Below, piece by piece: positions 19,188 through 25,676 of a DNA stretch of 25,676 bases. Within the stretch, counting starts at the first letter, position 1; every line of letters starts with the position of its first letter. The notes under the pieces are model-generated. The model ran no database searches and had not been told where the DNA came from. It saw only the letters and a list, made by a program, of their open reading frames with translations. Both the position numbers and the translations under genes were made by a program. Source of the DNA: Symbiodinium natans. Its lineage: Eukaryota > Sar > Dinophyceae > Suessiales > Symbiodiniaceae. Where the stretch lies: positions 1-25,676 of the forward strand of contig CAJNDS010001265.1 in assembly GCA_905221605.1 (NCBI GenBank), read 5' to 3'.

Positions 19188-21059
19188 GTCTTCGTGCAGA
19201 ACTTTCACCAGTTCACACCGCTGGCCGACATGCTGAAGCTGAGCACCGGGGACAAGCGTGCTCTACTGCAGAAGTACATGGCCTACGCGGGGCACGTGAG
19301 GCGCTCCGTCTACAGCGACCCCGCGGCCTGGAAGCAGAAGCGGCATTCCATCGAAGCCGAGTGGCCCGAGTACCGCAAGTCCACGTTGGTGCTGAGCCGC
19401 CCGTCGTATCAGAAGGACGCAGCGCTGGAAGGAGAGCAGTGGCGAAGAGCGTTCCTGGAAGAAGACGTAGAAGCCTTGCAGCAGCACAAGCAGCACCACG
19501 TCCACCTGCCAAAGGCGCTCCAGCAGAAGCAAGCGGCGTACACCGCACAGGCCCTGCGGGCCAAGGCCACCTCCGTCGAGGCCGAATGGCTGGAGCGAAA
19601 AGCAGAAGAGCGGGAAACAGCCTTCCTCGCGACAGACGCGGAGCGTCTTCCTCTGGCCCACTGCAGAGATCCCCGCGATCCGACCAAATGCAAGGCAGGC
19701 TTTCCGAAGCCGCAGGAGCAAATGACCGACGCCGCCGTGCTGGTCTGCGAGGGCTTGGCAAAACACATGGGCTTGCCGGTCAAGGGCAAAAGAAGCGCGC
19801 TGGGCGCTCTCTGGGGCCCCGTCAACGACCCCAACCTTAACGGCACCCACCCTGCGTTGCTGGCAGCGCTCAGGTGCAACTCCGACGTCCAAGTGCCCTA
19901 CCGCTTCCCGATCCTGGCGGAGCTGCACGAAGACGATCTCTGCCAGGAAGATTGCGCGGCCGGCGCCGACCCCCGTCAGGTCGTCAAGCAAGCCCAGCAG
20001 AACCAGGCGGCGCAGGCGGGCTACGGCTGCGACTACATGAACAAGAGACTGGCCATCGCCGTGCAGGAAACGAAAGAGTGGCAGAAAGCTCAGACCGAGC
20101 TGGCCAAGGAGCTGGAAGGCAAGCCCACCGGCTACGCTATGGGCAGGCACAGCAAGCGCCTCGCCACCGATTGCTGCGCGCGGGGCGTCTGCCGGGCCTC
20201 TGTGGAATGCGTCAACCTCGTGGACCACGCACGCAGCACTGATTGCACACGCGCTGAGTCCATCAAGACAGCGCAAGTCACGGACATCGCCTTAGCTTAC
20301 GGGCTTCGCCTGTTGGATGCAGCTGTTGCTCGGGAGCCCCTACCCACGGAGCCCCGCCGAATTCAGACAGACTCCAGGCACACAGGCTTTTATGGCAAGA
20401 AGAAGTGCGCCGAGTGCCCGCCGTGGACGTTGTACGGAGAGCGCGGCCGTGATCCGCGAGTGCACGAGCTGTGTGCCTTCGAATTTGCGCGCCACTATCA
20501 CTACAAGCTTGCGTCGCAACCTTTTTCTGTGGCGCGGGAGGTGCAGGAGCCGGAGAAATACCACGTCTTCCTTACCCAGGCCGGCAAAGCCAAGCTGAGG
20601 ATTGGAGTGGCCATAACCAAGCTGCTTGCAGGGCTCGACTACCAGATCAAGGAGCGAGGTGGAGTGGATTGGCTGCCGCTCGGTCATGGCGAGAGAGCCC
20701 AGCCATATCGACACGACTGGATCGTGGAGCTCCGCAAGCGCCCCCATGTGCCCGTGATCTACGGTGCCCAGGGCTGCCGGACGGAGGAGGAGCAAGCTCA
20801 GAAAGTCATGCTGCTCTTCTGCCCCTGGACCACCAACGCTGCCGATGCCACGGACGCGGTGCCCTTCATCAGCGACCTCCGCGGCGGCGCTGACAGCTGG
20901 CGGGACGCCTTGAAGCTTTGGTTCGCGAGGCGCGGCTTTGCCACTGAGACCCTCAGGCACTACATCTTGAATTTCTGCTTCGTCTACTGCCTGCCTCGGG
21001 AGCTGCAGTCCAACGGCGAACTGGCGGCCAACAGCGACAACGAAGGCATCGAGGACCCG
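19188..21059 (+). CDS. Helitron replicase exon 3: Rep two-tyrosine region
   Basis: About 624 residues. It opens with VFVQNFHQFTPLADML, completing the HUH region. The two-tyrosine motif is GYGCDYMNKRL, with tyrosines at 20022-20024 and 20034-20036. The Y-x3-Y spacing matches the nucleophile pair of Helitron Rep proteins that nick and join the transposon strand. The preceding segment DVQVPYRFPILAELHEDDLC fits the region between HUH and tyrosines in the family. Later parts (CVNLVDHARSTDC; DWLPLGHGERAQPYRHDW) are conserved-looking linker toward the helicase. The 3' limit could be 21053 or 21059; both preserve phase. Confidence 0.83.
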
Positions 21060-21162
21060 GTCAGCCGTAATTCCTTTGTGTCCTTTATGTTCGTGTCGAT
21101 TAATGAGCCACTTCTATAACTCTGCACTCACAAGATGTTGTCGCTCTGTGCTGTGCCCGCAG
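21054..21162 (+). other. Intron 3 of the Helitron gene
   Basis: The upstream frame ends at TAA 21117-21119 and the helicase frame begins at GAC 21163 after CCCGCAG. Two phase-0 donors fit: GA at 21054 (GAG|GACCCG, with AGGAC repeated at the acceptor) or GT at 21060 (GTCAGC). The GTAATT at 21067 looks canonical but breaks frame. The coordinate given is the longer alternative. Confidence 0.5.
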
Positions 21163-22820
21163 GACGCCCCGGCAATCTTCGACAGCGCCGACCTGGAAGC
21201 AGCCATGGCCACGCATGTGCGGGGCAGTGGCCGTGCAGAGGCAGACGACCCAGCTGATGCTGCAGCCGCGAGCAGCAGCACGGACCCCACCCTGCAGCAC
21301 ACCATGACCAAGCAGATCTTCGATCTATCTTCATCCATTTGGCTTCCGTCCTCTGGCATCGAGGAAGACCAGGCCGCGGCGGAGAAGCGCAAGGGCTTGG
21401 AATCCTGCAAGGGCGTGGAGTGCCCGGAGCGCCTCTTGAAGGCGGCGCAGGCCTCGCGCTGTCAAGCAGCCACGGCAAGCGCCTTGCAGTCCCGCGCCGC
21501 GTTGGGCAGTGTGGAAAAGCCACCACACGTGCTGCAGCGACCGGCAGTCAGCTCCGAGCAGATGCTGAACTGGCTGCACAGCGATCGAGTTCGAAGCCGC
21601 ATCAACGCCAAGCAGCACGAGCTCCTCTGCCTGCTCGTTGACCGAGTGCTCGTCGAGCACGGCTTGCTCCACCCACAGGACAGCATCCTGGAACGCGACA
21701 AGCCCTTGGTGTGGCTCCTGCACGGCGGGCCTGGCACCGGCAAGACCTGGGTCCTCGAGTCCGTGCACGAGCTCTTCGGCATGCTCGGGTACGCTCAGGG
21801 CGTCGAGTACGAAGTGACTGCCTTTCAAGCCGCGAATGCTGCGGACTTGGCCGGCAAGACCTTGCACAGCGCCTCCGGGCTCAGCGTCGGCGCCTTCACG
21901 GATCAAGCGGCCAGCCGCGACACGGCGAAGCGCCTGTCCTACTGGCGCTGGTTGATCATCGACGAGATCAGCATGGTGAACGCCAGGCTTTTGGCACAGG
22001 TGGAGCAGAGGATGCGCGCGGTCATGCCTTCGGCCAATGCCTGGAAGCTGGACGAGCACGGAGACGTGCGAGCCTTTGCCGGCGTCAACACGGTTCTGAT
22101 GGGCGACTTTCACCAGCTCAAACCACCGGAAGGTGGCTTCCTGGGCGACGTGCCTGCAAGCCTGAAACTTCCGGCCGGCGCGCAAGAAGCCGCGAACCAA
22201 GATCTCCTGGCGGAGTACGGCCGGCAGCTGCTCTGGGGCGGGTCGACACAAGGCGTCACCGAGCTGATCGAGCGGCAGCGCTGCCAGGACGAGTGGTGGA
22301 ACGAAGTGGTGGACGAGTTTCGCAACGTCAGCCTGTCCGAAAACAACCACAAGTACCTTCACGGCATGCCAGTGGAAGGCTGCACGCTCAGCCAGGCAGA
22401 GCGGGACTCGAGGCGTCGGGTTATTATGTCCGAGAACGACCCCCGCCTGAAGGAGCAGAAGTTCGTGGAAGCCTTCGTCGTGGTCGCCAACAACGATGCC
22501 CGGTACCAGATCAACAAAGACCGGGCGCGCGCATATGCGCAGGCCGCGGGCACGCCTCTCCGCTACTCGGTAGCGCTGGATCTGGCGAGCAACGAGGCAC
22601 TGCAGGCGGAGAACTGCGACAAAAGTGCCAAGATCCGATGGCTGCAGTACCACGACCGGGACACCGCGGACCTCTGCGGCATGCTGCCCCTGGCCATCGG
22701 CATGCCGGTGGCGCTGACGCAGCACCTCGACCGCTCCCAAGACAAGCTGCTGCTGAAGGGTCGCGTGGGCCGCGTGCACTCCTGGATCTGGCATGACAAC
22801 GACCGGCAGCCCAAGGTCGT
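21163..22820 (+). CDS. Helitron replicase exon 4: PIF1-like helicase N-terminal part
   Basis: About 553 residues. It begins DAPAIFDSADLEAAM and leads into an SF1B helicase of the PIF1/RRM3 type. Walker A is GGPGTGKT (21724-21747, Lys at 21742). Motif Ia is near YEVTAFQAANAADLAGKTLH. Walker B is LIIDEISMVN (DE at 21961-21966). Motif III is GDFHQLKPP (from 22102). An arginine-containing motif IV-like block is LIERQRC near 22264. The C-terminal stretch LLLKGRVGRVHSW precedes the splice. In Helitrons this helicase unwinds donor DNA in the 5'-3' direction after Rep nicking. All nucleotide-binding residues checked are intact. The last codon is split, with two bases (GT) in this exon. Confidence 0.87.
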
Positions 22821-23003
22821 GAATCTGGGCAGGGGCAGCAAATTTTCACTTCTGTAATAAATGCATTTACAGTAACATTATTCAAGTATGCCTTTGCGTT
22901 GCATTCCTTTGTGTCGTGCGTCGCAGAATTCATCACGCGGCACCTATAATTTTAAACACATATAGTTGTTGAATCGCCTTTTGCTGCCCATCGAGTCATC
23001 GAG
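22821..23003 (+). other. Intron 4 of the Helitron gene (GA-AG)
   Basis: The junction GTCGT|GAATCT ... ATCGAG|GTACGTC joins QPKVV to YVKFDDAKW in frame, matching the family pattern P-K-V-V-Y-V-K-F. The nearby canonical GTGAAT donor at 22819 leaves the wrong phase. The intron is AT-rich (TAATAAATGCATTTACAG and ACACATATAG) compared with the GC-rich exons. Confidence 0.6.
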
Positions 23004-24069
23004 GTACGTCAAGTTCGACGATGCCAAGTGGAAGCTGGACGGCGCGTCGGAGCCGGGACTGTATCCCGTGGAGCTGAAGAAGCGCGCGTGGCACCTGGAC
23101 GCGAAGAGGAAGAAGTCCGTGCTGAAGATCGTCAGGCAGCAGATTCCCTTAGTGCCGGCCTTCGCCATCACGGCGCACACCAGCCAGGGCAAGACGCTGC
23201 TGGCCGCGATCCTGGACCTCGCCATCGACAAGCGGACGGACCCCACCCTGGGCACGGTGGCAGTGAGCCGCGTGCGCAGCCGGCACGACGTCCTCATCAT
23301 GCGGCCCTTCCCGCTCTGGCTCTTTCAACGCGGCGCCCCAGAAGGACCGAAGCTCTTGTTGCAGAGCCTGCGTGGTGAAGAAATCGACTGGCAGACCTAT
23401 CGGGAAGCCCGTCGACCTTCGGCGACCTGCCAGACATGCAGGCACGTCAAAGTCGTGGAGTCTTTCTCCAGCGCACAGTGGGAGAAGGTCCGCGCCAACC
23501 TGCCGGCCACCTGCCTGGCTTGCATCAACGCAGAGAACCCCAAGGCCCCGAGGAAGCGTAAGTACTCGAGCGGCCCTGCCAATTTGGAGTGCAGCGTCTG
23601 CAAAGTTGCCAAGATAGAGGACGCCTTCCCACGTGCCCAGCTGAAGCAGAAGGATGCTCCGGCCAAGCGGCGCTGCCTTCAGTGCGTGAAAGCTGCAGCC
23701 ACCCTGACCTGCGCCATATGTGGCAGCAACAAGCCTGTAGATGAATTCGAAGCAGCCATGGTGACCCTGCCAGCGGAGCGTGTGGCCTGCCGCGCCTGCC
23801 AAGATGAAGCAAAGCACAAAGGAAATACCAAGTCACGCCAAGGTTGGTTTACGTGCAAAGGCTGCAAGCAATTCTTCCAAGAAGAGCAGGGCGATCTGAA
23901 GCGACAACAAATGTGTGAGAATTGCTCCTCTCGCAGCACCCGCGTCACAAACAAGCAGAAGTGCCGGAGCTGCGGCAAGATGTTCGAGCATGTGCAGCAG
24001 AAAGGGCAGCTGCGAGTCAGGACCTGCCCTAACTGCAGACGATCCACTGCCTCTTCCAAGACCGGGTAG
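23004..24069 (+). CDS. Helitron replicase exon 5: helicase C-terminus, zinc modules
   Basis: About 354 residues. It completes the helicase with motif V (AFAITAHTSQGKT, about 23158-23196, the UvrD-C-like signature of PIF1 proteins) and motif VI (VAVSRVRSRHDVLIM, about 23260-23305). Then come five modules, each made of two CxxC pairs: CQTC...CLAC (from 23428), CSVC...CLQC, CAIC...CRAC, CKGC...CENC and CRSC...CPNC. The first three carry a K-x-x-x-x-F pattern between the pairs, reminiscent of Stc1-type zinc ribbons; the last two are shorter. They probably bind DNA, RNA or a chromatin partner, which is inference. TAG at 24067-24069 ends the protein. Confidence 0.85.
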
Positions 24070-24530
24070 CGTGCAGTCCAGCTCAAGCCTGCGACTTGCG
24101 CAGAGCAACATTAGAATCGTTCCCGTTTCACCAAGCACAAAGAGCGCGTGAGAAAACAGCCACCAACTGCTTGAAGCTGCGTTTTATGTTGAGCGCTGCG
24201 TAGAGCCAAGTTTCTTGCAGACCACTTTTCCTGACTTTTTCTCGAGCCTTCCGAACTGGGGCCCTTCGCGGCTCTTTACAGCCTCCGACCTCCCGCTGTT
24301 TTTGGAGCCTCTTGTTTTTTCGCCTCTTTCGCATTTCTGCTGTATTGATGGCAATTGATGTTTTAGTGTATTTCAGCCTGCCGGATTGTTTAAGGCTTTT
24401 CCTCCCGAGGCCTTTTGGCGCTCCAACGCCTTCCATGGACCCTTGGAGAATTGTTTTCATCCTTCGGCAAGTCGCATCCGTACAAAGTTTATTGGAGCCT
24501 AGGGCACCTTTAGAAGAGTCCACGCCAGCG
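24070..24530. other. 3' flank of the Helitron gene
   Basis: No gene was recognised. A small hairpin (CTGCG-ACTTG-CGCAG, about 24089-24103) follows the stop by 20 bp, but no CTRR terminus is suitably placed after it. From about 24426 a segment (CGCCTTCCATGGACCCTTGG to about 24515) is repeated at 25049-25135 as part of boundary module A. Confidence 0.5.
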
Positions 24531-25045
24531 GGGCCGGAGGCCAATTTGGCCTCCTGAAGCCCATTTGGGCCTTCTGAAGTCAATTTGGCACTTCTGAAAG
24601 CCAATTTTAGCCTTCTAAAGCCAATTTTGGGCCATTTGATTTTAGCCTTCTGAAGTCAATTTTAGGCTTTCTGAAATCAATTTGGGCCTCCGGAAGCCAA
24701 TCTTGGGCCTTCTGAAGCCAATTTGTGCCTCTGACGCAGATTTTGGGGCCTTCTGATTAATTTGGGCCTCCAATTTGGGTCTCTGAAGCCAATTTGGGCT
24801 TCTATTGGGCCTCTTAAGCCAATTTCGGGCCGCTGAAGCCAATTTTGGCCTTCTAAAGCCAAATGCGGGCCGAAGCCAATTTGAGTTTCTGAAACCAATT
24901 TTGGCCTTTTGAAGCCGTTTCGGGCCTTCTGAAGCCAATTGGGGCCTCTGAAGCCAATTTTGGCCTTCTGCAGCCAAGCGTGGACCTTTGAGACCAATTT
25001 GGGCCTTCGCCAATTTTGGACCTGCTGTCTTCTGAAGCCAATTTG
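24531..25045. repeat. 21-24 bp satellite, second field
   Basis: More than 20 degenerate CTTCTGAAGCCAATTTGGGC units of the same family as 2745-3985, here with more GGGCC and fewer AAAGCTAATTTT variants, so the two fields are related but not freshly copied. Confidence 0.88.
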
Positions 25046-25048
25046 ACG

Positions 25049-25170
25049 CCTTCCATGGACCCTTAGAGAATTGTTTTCAATCTTCGGCAAATTGCATCCG
25101 TAAAAAGTTTATTAGAGCATAGGGCAGCCACCTATAGAATAGTTGACTTGGGCGCCACGCTGCGCTGGCG
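25049..25170. repeat. Subtelomeric boundary module A, copy 2
   Basis: This matches 24426-24515 in its first part (CGCCTTCCATGGACCCTT, AGAATTGTTTTCA, CTTCGGCAA) and 3998-4081 in its second part, ending in GCTGCGCTGGCG (25159-25170) directly against telomeric tract 4. Confidence 0.88.
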
Positions 25171-25302
25171 AACCCTAAACCCTAAACCCTAAACCCTAAA
25201 CCCTAAACCCTAAACCCTAAACCCTAAACCCTAAACCCTAAACCCTAAACCCTAAACCCTAAACCCTAAACCCTAAACCCTAAACCCTAAACCCTAAACC
25301 CT
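25171..25302. repeat. Interstitial telomeric tract 4 (CCCTAAA)n
   Basis: About 18 nearly perfect CCCTAAA units in the same orientation as all other tracts. It ends at CCCTCAAGAC without the TTTTAGGGG fold-back and boundary B that follow tracts 2 and 3, so its right side is truncated or of different origin. Confidence 0.95.
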
Positions 25303-25524
25303 CAAGACAAAATAAATAGAAATTGTATGTGGTATCGTTCTGAATTTTCAAGATATTTGTCTAAACAGCTGACATACAGAGTTTAAGTAAATTAATCCAA
25401 AGCGCCTGGGAGACCAAATGCTCAATTTACTTAAACCTCTGGAGCCAACTTAGGCTACACGTCAAGCCCACAAATGAGGCCCGAAACTCGACCCTCCAAT
25501 GAGAGGTCCCAAATTAGACCGCTG
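25303..25524. other. AT-rich spacer with inverted boundary B fragment
   Basis: Non-coding. Positions about 25416-25440 (AAATGCTCAATTTACTTAAACCTC) are the reverse complement, with one mismatch, of about 4608-4632 at the end of boundary B. A forward GTTTAAGTAAATT copy at about 25381 makes a local inverted pair. Confidence 0.65.
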
Positions 25525-25676
25525 GGCCCCAAACCCCCCCCAAAACCCCCCAAAACACACCCAAAACCCCTCCAAAACCCCCCCAAAACCCCCCCAAAAC
25601 CCCCCAAAACCACCCCCAAACCCCCCCAAAACCCCCCCCAAAACCCCCCCCAAAACCCCCCCCAAAACCGCCCCCA
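25525..25676. repeat. C(5-8)A(3-4) tract, G-rich on the minus strand
   Basis: A degenerate run of C blocks (mostly 5-8) separated by AAA or AAAA reaches the window edge. The minus strand is a string of G-runs with T3-4 spacers, expected to form G-quadruplexes. It resembles the C4A4 telomere of hypotrich ciliates but with irregular C-run length. Full extent is unknown. Confidence 0.88.

Larger units (their letters stand above)
15260..24069 (+). mobile_element. Helitron-type element core (OTU-Rep-PIF1 helicase gene)
   Basis: Five exons on the + strand together encode about 2,754 residues. In order: OTU peptidase, C2H2 finger, Cys-rich cluster, Helitron-type N domain, HUH/two-tyrosine Rep core, PIF1-like helicase and five zinc modules. 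Rep plus PIF1-type helicase in one polypeptide defines Helitrons, the rolling-circle DNA transposons, and OTU domains are known in some Helitron2/Helentron proteins. No 5' TC terminus, 3' CTRR end with hairpin, or terminal repeats could be assigned, so the interval covers only the gene. The absence of frame-breaking stops outside introns suggests a fairly young or constrained copy. Confidence 0.85.

Noticed and set aside
24089-24103. Helitron 3' terminal hairpin
   Set aside because: The stem is only 5 bp and no CTRR end follows at the usual 10-12 bp distance, so it cannot be claimed as the element's terminus.
25462-25665. Glycine-rich minus-strand frame
   Set aside because: It is a translation of the C-run/A-run microsatellite and not a structural glycine-rich protein.

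Overview
The window looks like the end of a nuclear chromosome from a protist, most likely a dinoflagellate (Symbiodiniaceae-like). The reasons are CCCTAAA telomeric DNA running inward from base 1, three further internal tracts of the same repeat in the same orientation, very large satellite fields, and protein-coding exons that stay in frame only if introns with GA or GC 5' ends are accepted. Weak GA/GC donors are a known dinoflagellate habit. The species cannot be named from sequence alone, and no complete dinoflagellate spliced leader was seen.

Layout: 1-102 telomere repeat; 103-2088 non-coding subtelomere with an 11-bp GC-rich minisatellite and a repeat of about 97 bp; 2089-2557 telomeric tract; 2558-4081 a module made of a boundary sequence (B), a 21-24 bp satellite and a second boundary sequence (A); 4082-4470 telomeric tract; 4472-4632 a second copy of B; 4633-13000 a field of 46-bp minisatellite and of longer units containing its core, including a tandem segmental duplication (about 6170-9418 and 9419-12157). 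Three frames read open through the 46-bp arrays, but this follows from the repeat arithmetic and is not good evidence of a gene.

The gene island is 13.1-24.1 kb, all on the + strand and reading away from the telomere. It holds a small two-exon ASCH-domain gene (13175-13762), a weakly supported multi-exon gene (about 14035-14845), and a five-exon Helitron-type replicase/helicase of roughly 2,750 residues (15260-24069). In order, the replicase has an OTU cysteine-protease domain, a C2H2 finger, a Cys-rich cluster, a Helitron-type N domain, an HxH plus YxxxY Rep core, a PIF1-like SF1 helicase and five C-terminal paired-CxxC zinc modules. All the catalytic motifs checked are present and there is no premature stop outside introns, so this copy may be functional or only recently silenced. 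Its transposon termini were not found.

Right of the island (24070-25676) the 21-24 bp satellite and boundary A return, followed by a fourth telomeric tract (25171-25302), a short AT-rich stretch with an inverted fragment of boundary B, and a C(5-8)A(3-4) tract running off the window edge. The same satellite and boundary modules therefore bracket the genes, so the island sits in a mosaic built from telomeric cassettes. The 12-bp inverted repeat around tract 3, with a telomeric fold-back at the junction, is the most unusual structural feature.
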